This document shows positions 54,121 to 62,469 of a stretch of DNA of 64,000 nucleotides, one piece after another. This DNA is from an uncultured Leptolyngbyaceae cyanobacterium (lineage in GTDB: Bacteria; Cyanobacteriota; Cyanobacteriia; Leptolyngbyales; Leptolyngbyaceae). The number at the start of each line of letters is the position of its first letter. Positions within the stretch are counted from its first letter, which is position 1. The notes below the pieces were generated by a model. The model ran no database searches. It saw only the letters and a program-made list of their open reading frames with translations, and was not told the DNA's origin. Made by a program: the position numbers and the translations under genes. The stretch covers positions 16,182 through 80,181 of the forward strand of contig CALIDI010000014.1 of NCBI GenBank assembly GCA_938023035.1, written 5' to 3'.

Positions 54121-54609
54121 ATGCCAACTGCAGGTAACCTGCCCGAAATTTTAACCAATTGCCGCTTTTATTTAGAGCTGAAGCTTGATGGCGGCGACGC
54201 CCCTGTCGATGCCTATTTTTTAGAGTGTCGGGGATTCAAGGTAACCCAAGATGTGGTGGAATTTTGTGAGGCCACCGCTCAGCAATGGGGCAACGCTAAA
54301 CATGGCAATATTGTGCGAACCAAAGTCCCCGGTAATGTCAAGGTCAACAACATTGCGCTGAAACGGGGGATGACCCAATCTATTGCTATCTGGAACTGGT
54401 TTAAAGCGGTACAGGAGGGCAAGTGGGGTGAACAGCGCCGCAATGGGTCTTTGTTTATTTATGACCAGGATGGTGCAATTCAAGCCATTTTTGATTTCTT
54501 TGGAGCCTTCCCCACTAGCTATACCCTGGCGGATGTTAACTCTAGCAGCAACGAGGTGGAGATTGAAGAAATGGAGATTGCTTGCGAGAAATTAGTACGA
54601 AAAAAATAA
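54121..54609 (+). CDS. Contractile-system tube protein B (gp19 family)
   Basis: A 162-residue second tube protein. It starts LPEILTNCRFYLELKLDGGDAP and continues ECRGFKVTQDVVEF. A VKVNNIALKRGMTQSIAIWNWF segment and RRNGSLFIYDQDGAIQAIFDFFGAFPTSY-type wording follow; LKRG plus IWNW is the usual gp19-family signature. It lies 194 bases after tube A, with a palindrome in place of a ribosome-binding site. One paralogue may form the tube tip or contact the baseplate. Confidence 0.92.
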   Translation: MPTAGNLPEILTNCRFYLELKLDGGDAPVDAYFLECRGFKVTQDVVEFCEATAQQWGNAKHGNIVRTKVPGNVKVNNIALKRGMTQSIAIWNWFKAVQEGKWGEQRRNGSLFIYDQDGAIQAIFDFFGAFPTSYTLADVNSSSNEVEIEEMEIACEKLVRKK

Positions 54610-54961
54610 TCTACGTTGATTTAACCCTTAGCAGCTACTGCGATCGCCAATTTGCTAGGGTGCATTTCACTTTTGCAAGTTGCCCCATCCTGCAGAAAAC
54701 AGAGCGCTCTGTCCCCCAACGCTTTTCCCAAAATGGGCGCAAGGGGAGCTAGATTCAAAGTCCCTCTCCCTCCTTAGGAGAGGGATTTAGGGTGTAACTT
54801 GCTTCCCACAGAGTGGGTTACGAAACTGGGATGCAGTCGTTTGCTAAGTCCATTGCGGCTAAGGAGATGTGTGAGCGCCAGAGGCTTCACCCCGATAACT
54901 CTCTCTTCTCTTTCCTCTCTTCTCTTTACCCTCTTCTCTTGTCTTCTTTCATCTACCTACC
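54610..54961. other. Spacer with inverted family I repeat and polypyrimidine tract
   Basis: The gap inside the contractile-system cluster holds a full-length inverted family I repeat (54661-54802) and a CT-rich run at about 54900-54955 just before the next ATG. No gene is seen. Confidence 0.6.
54661..54802 (-). repeat. Dispersed palindromic repeat, family I, inverted copy E
   Basis: On the minus strand it reads GCAAGTTACACCCTAAATCC, then CCTCTCCTAAGGAGGGAGAGGG, GACTTTGAATCTAGCTCC and finally CAAAAGTGAAATGCA. This follows the order of the 42 kb element, so insertion has occurred inside the sheath/tube gene cluster. Confidence 0.65.
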
Positions 54962-55261
54962 ATGTTTCAAACCGAGTTTGAATTCACTCTACCTAAGGGC
55001 TATTTAGATGCCGATGGCCTTTTGCATCGTCAAGGCATTATGCGGCTTTCTCGCACGATGGATGAAATTGTGCCCCTGCGAGATCCGCGGGTAAAAACCA
55101 ATCCGGCCTACGCCACAGTGATTATTTTGTCGCGGGTGATTACACAACTCGAAGGGTTAGATGAAGTGACCCCGGCGGTGATTGAGGGTATGTTTGCCTG
55201 CGATTTGAACTATTTGCAACAGTTCTACCGTCGGATTAATGAACTAGAGCCAGCAGAATAG
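54962..55261 (+). CDS. Phage tail assembly-type small protein
   Basis: A 99-residue protein beginning MFQTEFEFTLPKGYLDADG, with IMRLSRTMDEIVPLRDPRV, NPAYATVIILSRVIT and DLNYLQQFYRRINELE. This resembles the small tail-assembly proteins that follow the tube genes in phage-like and eCIS clusters, where they probably act as assembly chaperones. It is the last gene on this strand before a convergent gene. No strong ribosome-binding site precedes the ATG; a pyrimidine run does. Confidence 0.75.
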   Translation: MFQTEFEFTLPKGYLDADGLLHRQGIMRLSRTMDEIVPLRDPRVKTNPAYATVIILSRVITQLEGLDEVTPAVIEGMFACDLNYLQQFYRRINELEPAE

Positions 55262-55367
55262 CCAGCATCAAGCCTGCCCAGCATTGATGTTTGAGCGCTT
55301 GGTTGTGGTCTCAGCTTTCTAAGCAAAGTACTTCCCGACGAGTCTCTTAAGGGGGCGTGTGCAAGCA

Positions 55368-58300
55368 CTACGGTGCCTCAATAGCTCCTAAATTTTTTAG
55401 GGCTGCTTTTTGGGCATCGGTTAAGCCCGTTACTCCCGAGATGTTCATGCCTTCGTAGGGCCGTTTTGCCCGTAAAACCTGCTGGCATTCGCCCGTATCT
55501 ACCCGCCAAAGGCGAATGGTTTCATCTTTGCTGCCGCTGGCTAGGAGCATACCATCTTCACTAAAGGCGACTGATCGCACCCAACCGGTATGCCCTGAAA
55601 ATCTCCGAATTTCTTTGTTTGTCTTGATATCCCAAAGGGTGACTGAGTTATCTTCACCACCACAGGCCAGGGTTTGACTATCGGGACTAAAGGCTAGCGA
55701 TCTCACCCTGACCGCATAGTCAGAAAGCGTTTGAGTAGTCTGGTAGGTTTGCAAATCCCACAATCGCACGGTGCGATCGCCGCTACTACTGGCCAGCCAT
55801 CGCCCATCAGGACTAAACACCACCGATCGCACCCAGTTTTGGTGCCCTGTTAAACACCGCAGTTGGCTTTGGTCTTTAACACGCCAGAGCCGCACCGTGC
55901 CATCCCCGCTGCCGCTGGCTAGGATCGTACTGTCGGGGCTAAAGGCGACGGCCCAAACCCAATCCTTATGCTGTTCGAGATGCCAACACGTGCGATCGAC
56001 AAGGCGGCAGAGATAGATAGTTTTATCATCGCTGCCACTGGCCAGCCATTGCCCATCGGGGCTAAAGGCCACTGAGCGCACCCAATTTTGATGGGCCGGT
56101 AAGACATCCAGGCAACGCCCAGTTTCAACCTCCCATAGCCGCACAGTCTGGTCATCGCTGCCGCTAGCCAGCGTCTTACCATCGGGGCTAAAGGCAACAG
56201 CCCAAACCCGGCTATTGTGCCCCACCAGCGATTGAATGCATTCTCCTGTTACCCCATCCCAAATTCGGACAGTCTGGTCATCGCTCCCACTAGCGAGCAA
56301 TAATCGCCCTGACAGTTGCTCTGGGGCAAAGGCCACTGAGCGAATGCTGCGACTGTAGCCTTGCAGGGTTTGAATCGGAGAGATATGATCGACTTCGCTC
56401 ACATCCCAGAGACGAATGGTCTGGTCATCACTACTGCTCACTAGGGTCTGTACTGTTTTTCCCTGGGCTTCATCAGACAGAGAAGTGAAGGCCACTGACC
56501 AGACACGACTGGTATGTTCTTTGAGTGTATGTAATCGTTTACCTGACTCAACGTCCCAAAGGCAGACGGTTTGATCATCCCCCCCGCTGGCAAGGAGCTT
56601 GCCGTCTGCGCTAAAGGCAACCGTCCAGACGCGATCGCTGTGTTCTTTTAAGATATGCAGGCATTTACCAGAGTCGATATCCCATAATCGCACCGTGCGA
56701 TCGCTACTAGAACTGGCTAAAAGGGTGTCATTTTGGGGGCTAAAAGCAACAGAGCGCACCCCACGGGTATGCCCAGTTAGGGCGCGAATACACTGACCAC
56801 TCTCTGAATCCCAAAGTTTGATGGTGCGATCCTGACTGCCACTGGCCAGCAGTTGACCATTCTGGTGAAACACTAGCGACCGCACCCCACTCTCATGGGT
56901 TTCGCTTAGCTCGCGACAGATGCTAGTTTCCACATCCCAAAGGCAAATTGTGCGATCCATACTGCCGCTAGCCAATGTCTTACCATCAGGACTAAAGCTA
57001 ATCGCCCTGACACCATCTTTATGGTGCTTGAGGGTCAGGCGGCATTGTTTACGCTCAAGATCCCACAGTCGAATCGTATGGTCATCACTGCCACTGGCTA
57101 GGGTCTGACCATCAGGGCTAAAGGCGATCGCCCGCACCCATTCCGAATGGCCATTCGAGAAGGTGAGTAAAGGCTCATTATCAGTCATATTCCAGACTCG
57201 AATCTCGCCCTTAGTGTCCCCCATGGCCAGTTGATCACCTTTGGTGTTAAAGGCAACGGTCAAGATGCTGCTGAAGGTTTCGTTGAAAACAGACTTTGAC
57301 AGGTTAGAGCGGGCAAAATTTAAATCGTGCAGTTCCATACCCTGAAGGTATGCCTGCCAAATTGTGAGATCCGAAAAATCATAATGACTCCCGCTTAAGT
57401 TGAGACGGAGTTCTCGCAGCAGGTTTAAGGCATTACCTCCGGCATAGCCCATTTGCATTACAGACTTTGCCCGAATGCGGTGGAGTAATTGCTTGAGGGT
57501 CTGGCCTACGGCTTCTTCACTTCCTAGAATGTGAATTAACTGTTGCAGCAGGGGCTTGAGAATTTCCTCAATTTGTCTTTGCCGAATGTAATCCTTCGCT
57601 TGAGCTTTGATCAAAGCATGACTGCGAAATAAGGGAGCGGGCAGGGGCGCCAGCGAACTAGCTGGTAAAGGGGGATCCGGCAGTGAATCTGTTTTGGCAT
57701 CGAGTAACGTTAGGCTCTCATCAACAAGCTCTCGACCAACTTCTTCAATCAGGGTTTGGGTAACATACTCCATCACAACAGAGTGGAGTGAAAATCGCCC
57801 CCCATTTTTTTGAATCAGCGATCGCTGATTCAGAGACTTTAGGGTTTCCAGTAACTCGATCTGAAGAAAGGGGCGCGTTTCAGGCGGCAAAATATCCTGC
57901 TGTAACTCTTGCAGAGACACCTGCTCTTCACGGTTAATGGCTAGCCAATACATCACCGTTTTTTCGAACGGGGTGAGTCGATTAAATTGTTGATCTAACA
58001 GATTACGAATACCGCTGAAAATAAAGGAGCTTTGCTTCAGAAAGTCAGCAATTTTATCACCAAACAATTCATGAATCGTTGTTGCAACTAGCTTCAATGC
58101 TAGGGGATTGCCGATATAGCGGTTGACCAATTGCCGTTTTTCTTCCTCGCTGCCCTCTAGTCCTCTGGCCGCTAGAATTTCGTAGGACTCTGTTTTTAAC
58201 CCCTGAAGTTGTAAAGCCCGCACGGGAAGATTTTCTCCTGCTTGGTCAGCAATCTCTCGCGGCTTTTCGCGGCTGGTAATGAGCAGACAACTGTGGTGCA

Positions 58301-59039
58301 GTGCCTGCCCCATACGCCCTAACCCTACCCACTGGAAAAGCTTGCCATAGTCGGTGTAGTCGCTCTGGTATTGCCCAGTGAGGGCCGCGGGTTTTAACAC
58401 CGACTCAAAGTTATCTAGCACGATTAGACAACGCCGTTGTTGCATGCAATCAATCAACCGATCTAGAGCATCCTCAACGTTGCTAGATATCGTTTCATGA
58501 TTCTCTTTGCCATCAGAGAGAAAGGAGAGAATGTCTGCTAATAGATTGATCAACGGCTGACCGCTTCGGAGCGATCGCCAGATCACCCGATCAAACTTGT
58601 GCTGAATTCGATCGGCCAGCTTCAACGCCAGCGCCGTCTTGCCAATGCCCCCCATGCCCAACAGCAGCACCAACCGACATTTCTGCACCACTATCCAGTC
58701 TTCAAGGGTACTCAACTCCGCCGTCCGCCCATAAAAATCAGCCGCATTATCAAAGGCGCTCCCCCAATCTTGTTGGATTGCCGGAGCAGACGACTGCACT
58801 GTCAAGCGCTGTTTTAGGGTGGCTAGCTTGCCAGGACCTCTCCCCCCAATGTTGAACTTTTTATAAACTTCGCCCAATCGCTTTCGCACAGCCACCTCAC
58901 TAATACCGAGATGTTGGGCAATATCCGCGATCGGCTTCCCCTGAAGTGCAAATGTTACCACCTGCCACTCTGCATCAGAGACCCCTTTCTCATCCGCCAA
59001 ACGTCGCAAAAGGTCATTGGGAGGCTTGAGGGTAGCCAT
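55368..59039 (-). CDS. STAND protein: HTH, NB-ARC NTPase and 14 WD40 repeats
   Basis: A 1223-residue protein. Residues about 15-70 form a LuxR-like HTH ([38 protein letters not shown]). The NB-ARC NTPase at about 100-390 has Walker [18 protein letters not shown], Walker [11 protein letters not shown], and [10 protein letters not shown] helical region and short pentapeptide-like stretch ([11 protein letters not shown]) precede 14 WD40 repeats from about 590 to 1190, enough for two seven-blade propellers. It ends [21 protein letters not shown], a common tail of cyanobacterial WD40 proteins. It is probably an NTP-driven sensor-switch. ATG 59039 was preferred to a GTG five codons upstream. Confidence 0.93.
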   Translation of the reverse strand: MATLKPPNDLLRRLADEKGVSDAEWQVVTFALQGKPIADIAQHLGISEVAVRKRLGEVYKKFNIGGRGPGKLATLKQRLTVQSSAPAIQQDWGSAFDNAADFYGRTAELSTLEDWIVVQKCRLVLLLGMGGIGKTALALKLADRIQHKFDRVIWRSLRSGQPLINLLADILSFLSDGKENHETISSNVEDALDRLIDCMQQRRCLIVLDNFESVLKPAALTGQYQSDYTDYGKLFQWVGLGRMGQALHHSCLLITSREKPREIADQAGENLPVRALQLQGLKTESYEILAARGLEGSEEEKRQLVNRYIGNPLALKLVATTIHELFGDKIADFLKQSSFIFSGIRNLLDQQFNRLTPFEKTVMYWLAINREEQVSLQELQQDILPPETRPFLQIELLETLKSLNQRSLIQKNGGRFSLHSVVMEYVTQTLIEEVGRELVDESLTLLDAKTDSLPDPPLPASSLAPLPAPLFRSHALIKAQAKDYIRQRQIEEILKPLLQQLIHILGSEEAVGQTLKQLLHRIRAKSVMQMGYAGGNALNLLRELRLNLSGSHYDFSDLTIWQAYLQGMELHDLNFARSNLSKSVFNETFSSILTVAFNTKGDQLAMGDTKGEIRVWNMTDNEPLLTFSNGHSEWVRAIAFSPDGQTLASGSDDHTIRLWDLERKQCRLTLKHHKDGVRAISFSPDGKTLASGSMDRTICLWDVETSICRELSETHESGVRSLVFHQNGQLLASGSQDRTIKLWDSESGQCIRALTGHTRGVRSVAFSPQNDTLLASSSSDRTVRLWDIDSGKCLHILKEHSDRVWTVAFSADGKLLASGGDDQTVCLWDVESGKRLHTLKEHTSRVWSVAFTSLSDEAQGKTVQTLVSSSDDQTIRLWDVSEVDHISPIQTLQGYSRSIRSVAFAPEQLSGRLLLASGSDDQTVRIWDGVTGECIQSLVGHNSRVWAVAFSPDGKTLASGSDDQTVRLWEVETGRCLDVLPAHQNWVRSVAFSPDGQWLASGSDDKTIYLCRLVDRTCWHLEQHKDWVWAVAFSPDSTILASGSGDGTVRLWRVKDQSQLRCLTGHQNWVRSVVFSPDGRWLASSSGDRTVRLWDLQTYQTTQTLSDYAVRVRSLAFSPDSQTLACGGEDNSVTLWDIKTNKEIRRFSGHTGWVRSVAFSEDGMLLASGSKDETIRLWRVDTGECQQVLRAKRPYEGMNISGVTGLTDAQKAALKNLGAIEAP

Positions 59040-59444
59040 ACGCTTCTCTCTCACAAAGAAATAGATTGTTATATCAGGTGAGATCTATCACACATCAACG
59101 CATCAAAAAGATGAATCCGCACCTTCTAGAAAGCTCTGTATCCTAAGAGACTGAAGCCCCAAAATGCGTAACCAACACTACTAAAAATCAAGGCAAGATC
59201 GATTCCTGAAGCAGAACCCTGCTGTCAGGTTATAACACAGGAGCTCCAAATCCCTTCAAAAGGTGGCACACATCATGAAAAAACATGGTTGACAGATTAC
59301 TGGTAGAGATATATATAATTTATGTGAGCATAAGTGATGTAATTATACAACTTTCTGCAAGTCGCAGTATTTTTGGGTTTAGATCCATAGGTATTTCTCA
59401 CTTGGCTTTGGTTTGCTATTCTTACACGTCTGAGAGGAAATCCT
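59040..59444. other. Divergent spacer with promoter
   Basis: About 400 AT-rich bases between the STAND gene and the small gene at 59445. The near-consensus promoter at 59289-59319 is the only clear signal. Confidence 0.5.
59289..59319 (+). promoter_or_regulatory. Near-consensus sigma-70 promoter
   Basis: TTGACA at 59289 is followed after 17 bases by TATATA (59312) and after 19 by TATAAT (59314-59319). It would drive the small gene at 59445 with a leader of about 120 bases. Confidence 0.55.
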
Positions 59445-59672
59445 ATGGCAACTTCCCCAGAACCAATGGAAATGGCCTCGATTAGTGAGATTATTTCTCA
59501 CATTGAGCGATTACTCTACTCCGCATGGTGTGAGACAGGTTATGGTCAGCTCATTATTGAGAATCATCGCATCCAGCATGGCCATGTGCGTGTGGTTTTA
59601 CGCGGCTCTACTCATTACAAATACGTGGTCAGTTCCGATCTCATTCAATTGTTACGAGACTCTAGGCAATAG
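59445..59672 (+). CDS. Small hypothetical protein
   Basis: A 75-residue ORF with GAGAGGA six bases before its ATG and a near-consensus promoter upstream, so I consider it real. It starts MATSPEPMEMASISEIISHIERLL, then has a compact beta-type core: GYGQLIIENHRIQHGHVRVVLRG, STHYKYVVS. There are no Cys pairs, signal peptide or membrane helix. I recognise no named family. It is transcribed away from the STAND gene and may end at the terminator near 60009. Confidence 0.65.
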   Translation: MATSPEPMEMASISEIISHIERLLYSAWCETGYGQLIIENHRIQHGHVRVVLRGSTHYKYVVSSDLIQLLRDSRQ

Positions 59673-60365
59673 CTTCAAGCTGAAGACTCACAAAGTTTTC
59701 GGTAGTACTAAATAGCCGTACGAATTGGAACGAAGGCTTTAACGTGAGGCTCAAGCGAACGTTTCAATTCATACAAATCAATTCATACCCAAAATGAGCA
59801 CCACTCCGTTTTCTGGATGAAATGTTTTGTGAGCCACTTGTTTATTTGATGAGCGGATCCATGATTTCAATTCAGAGCACAACAGTTTTATTGCCCGGCC
59901 AATTCAGACCAGTGTTTTAGTTGAAATCGCGCTCATTTCGCCAACTGGTCAGCCAACTCAGTGCCAAACTCAAATCCTAAAGCCGGTTTTGATGGGTTAA
60001 ATTCCCACAGACCGGGGAGTCAGCCAAGGATTCCTCGGTCTTGTTTGTTTTTTTGATAAACAACGACCTGATGCTGACTGATTTTTCTAATCGCTTGAAT
60101 ATAGCCGTCTCCATAGTTCTGATGGCGACCACGAGTCATCCCGATTGAAGCAAAGCATGCGGCGATACCCGATTAAACGCTTGGCATTGTGGGGCTTCTG
60201 CTAGTCAAAATTGCCAAGTGTTCGACCTGCTCACCACCAGTTCAAAATCCAAAATGCAATCAGAGAGGCGACCCAGCATGAGCGGTTAAGCAATGGGTTT
60301 TGTCCTCAGCGTTCTGACCAAAGCGATCGCTGCAACCCCCTCTAACCTCACCCGGAGATCAATCC
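59673..60365. other. Spacer with strong terminator
   Basis: About 690 bases. The first 340 lead from the small gene to a strong terminator at 60009-60054. The second part holds a family IV repeat at about 60180-60265 (CTTGGCATTGTGGGGCTTC, GCTAGTCAAAATTGCC, TTCAAAATCCAAAATGC). No protein gene is seen. Confidence 0.55.
60009..60054 (+). terminator. Strong rho-independent terminator
   Basis: AGACCGGGGAGTC and GATTCCTCGGTCT pair over 13 bp, allowing two G-U pairs, around a 7-base loop. TTGTTTGTTTTTTT follows. It is the clearest plus-strand terminator in the window, 340 bases after the nearest upstream stop. Confidence 0.8.
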
Positions 60366-60629
60366 ATGAATCAACTGAATTGTAATCAGGACTGTGATCG
60401 CTGCCCCTTTGTCACCGATCCTTACGACCCCCAGCGCTATGTTTGCCTGAAGTGCGGTAAAGAATACTCCTTTCGCTCAGTGGATGCCATTACTGCCGCT
60501 GTGGTAGCCGTGGGGATTCTCTTTATTCTGCTGCTGCTGTACACCGAGTTGCGATCGCCAGAGGCCCCCAATCGGCCCCTGCAACGTGCGCCAAAGATCA
60601 CGCTGTATCGCCATCGCCATCTGATTTAG
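60366..60629 (+). CDS. Small zinc-ribbon membrane protein
   Basis: An 87-residue protein. Residues 6-31 contain two Cys pairs (CNQDCDRCP and CLKCGKEY) that could bind zinc. A single hydrophobic helix follows at about 41-59 (ITAAVVAVGILFILLLLYT), and then a basic tail with RHRHL. The topology would place the zinc knuckle on one side and the basic tail on the other. GGAG eight bases upstream supports the ATG. No family name is known to me, and it stands alone. Confidence 0.7.
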   Translation: MNQLNCNQDCDRCPFVTDPYDPQRYVCLKCGKEYSFRSVDAITAAVVAVGILFILLLLYTELRSPEAPNRPLQRAPKITLYRHRHLI

Positions 60630-60717
60630 GCCGGGGTGCAGAGATTCTACCCTTGGCTGGGGGCACTACCCAGAAGAGAAGGAAAGAGAAGCAAGAAAGG
60701 AGAATTGCGGGGAGAAC

Positions 60718-60782
60718 CTCTGGCTGGGGGCACTAACCCCCGCATCCTCCAATGGACTCTCAGCAACCGGGCGATCGCGTAT
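60718..60782 (+). repeat. Dispersed repeat, family III, copy 60 kb
   Basis: CTGGCTGGGGGCACTAACCC and, after a gap, CAGCAACCGGGCGATCGCG match the copy near 38266-38335. Confidence 0.55.
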
Positions 60783-60793
60783 CAAAAGAATAA

Positions 60794-62191
60794 CTAAAAT
60801 TCAATTTCCTGGGGTGCACGGGGAAAGGGGATGACATCACGAATGTTGCTCATTCCCGTCATAAACTGCACCAACCGCTCAAAACCAAGACCAAAGCCAG
60901 CGTGGGGCACTGTGCCATAGCGCCGCAGGTCAAGATACCACCAGTAAGGGGCTGGGTCTAGGCCAACCTGTTGAATGCGGTTTTCTAGCACATCCAACCG
61001 TTCTTCCCGTTGGGAACCACCAATAATTTCGCCAATCTTGGGGGCCAGCACATCCATGGCGGCGACGGTTTTTTCATCATCATTTAATCGCATGTAAAAG
61101 GCTTTGATCTGAGCTGGATAGTCTGTGACAATCGTTGGCTTTTTGAATAAGTCTTCTGCTAGGTAGCGCTCGTGCTCCGATTGCAAATCCACGCCCCACT
61201 TCACTGGAAATTCAAAGGTCTTGTCTGCCTTTTCTAACAGGGCGATCGCCTCCGTATAAGTGACACGGGCAAACTCGTTATCAATAATATTGCTGGCTGT
61301 TGCCAGTACAGAAGGCTCGATCCGCTGGTTAAAAAACTCCATATCTTCGGGACAGGTTTCCAACACAGAACGAAAAATATGCTTAAGAAACGCTTCAGCG
61401 AGTTCCATGTCCCCCAGCAGGTCACAAAACGCCATCTCCGGTTCGACCATCCAAAATTCGGCTAAATGACGAGAGGTGTTGGAGTTCTCGGCGCGAAAAG
61501 TTGGCCCAAAAGTGTAGACATTGCTAAAGGCCATCGCCATAATCTCTGCTTCAAGTTGGCCACTAACACTAAGAAAGGCCTGTTTACCAAAAAAATCCTG
61601 GCTAAAGTCAACCCTTTTTTTGTCTTCTGTGAGCGCCGGCTGATTTAAATCAAAGCCCGTCACGGTAAACATTTCCCCCGCCCCCTCGCAATCGCTGGCG
61701 CTAATGATAGGGGTGTGAACCCATAGAAAGCCGCGCTCTTGAAAGAATTGGTGAATTGCCGCAGAGGCAGCGTTGCGCACCCGAAATACCGCTCCCAGGG
61801 TATTGGTGCGAGCACGCAGATGGGCAATATCACGTAAAAACTCAAAGGAGTGCCGCTTTTTTTGCAGGGGGTAGGTTTCAGGATCGGCTTCACCAAATAC
61901 CTGAAAAGCCTCAGCCTTAAGCTCAATCCGTTGCCCCTTCGCGGGGGATTCTACGAGTGTGCCATTCACCTCAATCGAGGCACCCGTGCTGATGCGCTTT
62001 ATCGTATCAGCATAGCCAGCGACATCCCGAGGGATTACCACCTGTAGCCCAGCTAAAGAGGAACCATCGTTAACCTCAACAAAGCTAAATTCCTTTTGTT
62101 CACGTTTAGTGCGTACCCAGCCCTTGACGGTAACCGTTTCGTTGGGTTGTCCGTGGCGGAGCAGGTCGAGGATACGGCGAGTGGTTGGCAT
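60794..62191 (-). CDS. asnS: Asparaginyl-tRNA synthetase
   Basis: Charges tRNA-Asn with asparagine. An N-terminal OB-fold anticodon-binding domain ([25 protein letters not shown]) is followed by a class II catalytic core: motif 1 near 130-160, motif 2 [25 protein letters not shown], and motif 3 [12 protein letters not shown] near the end. It ends [18 protein letters not shown] 62191 aligns with the family start and gives 465 residues; an upstream ATG at 62224 is in frame. The presence of AsnRS means Asn-tRNA need not come only from the amidotransferase route. Confidence 0.96.
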   Translation of the reverse strand: MPTTRRILDLLRHGQPNETVTVKGWVRTKREQKEFSFVEVNDGSSLAGLQVVIPRDVAGYADTIKRISTGASIEVNGTLVESPAKGQRIELKAEAFQVFGEADPETYPLQKKRHSFEFLRDIAHLRARTNTLGAVFRVRNAASAAIHQFFQERGFLWVHTPIISASDCEGAGEMFTVTGFDLNQPALTEDKKRVDFSQDFFGKQAFLSVSGQLEAEIMAMAFSNVYTFGPTFRAENSNTSRHLAEFWMVEPEMAFCDLLGDMELAEAFLKHIFRSVLETCPEDMEFFNQRIEPSVLATASNIIDNEFARVTYTEAIALLEKADKTFEFPVKWGVDLQSEHERYLAEDLFKKPTIVTDYPAQIKAFYMRLNDDEKTVAAMDVLAPKIGEIIGGSQREERLDVLENRIQQVGLDPAPYWWYLDLRRYGTVPHAGFGLGFERLVQFMTGMSNIRDVIPFPRAPQEIEF

Positions 62192-62469
62192 GGCTGAGTC
62201 AGGTAAGGTTTCAATCAACTGCATCTGAGTGTAGCAAAGTCGGGAGGAGAGTTTTACGTGCAGTGTGAGAAGTCAGGGCGGTGGGCTGGGCAGTCTCTTC
62301 GGGAGTAGCTATGAGGAAGAGTCAATGCCGATTCAACAGAGGCTAAGGCAGATGCCCGCTTGAATGCTCTGTGCTGCTGAGATTCTCCAATCTCAAATCG
62401 CAGATTGTGCAACAAGCTCACTACACGTCCAAAAATTCAAACTGGTATAACTACACTCGGTGAGTTGAG

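Noticed and set aside
51675..55261. Prophage interpretation of the sheath/tube genes
   Set aside because: No capsid, terminase, portal, holin, integrase or attachment repeats were seen on either side; housekeeping tal is directly upstream.
59285..59485. 66-codon frame preceding the small gene
   Set aside because: It starts at the promoter region and is out of frame with the better-supported ORF at 59445, which has a Shine-Dalgarno.
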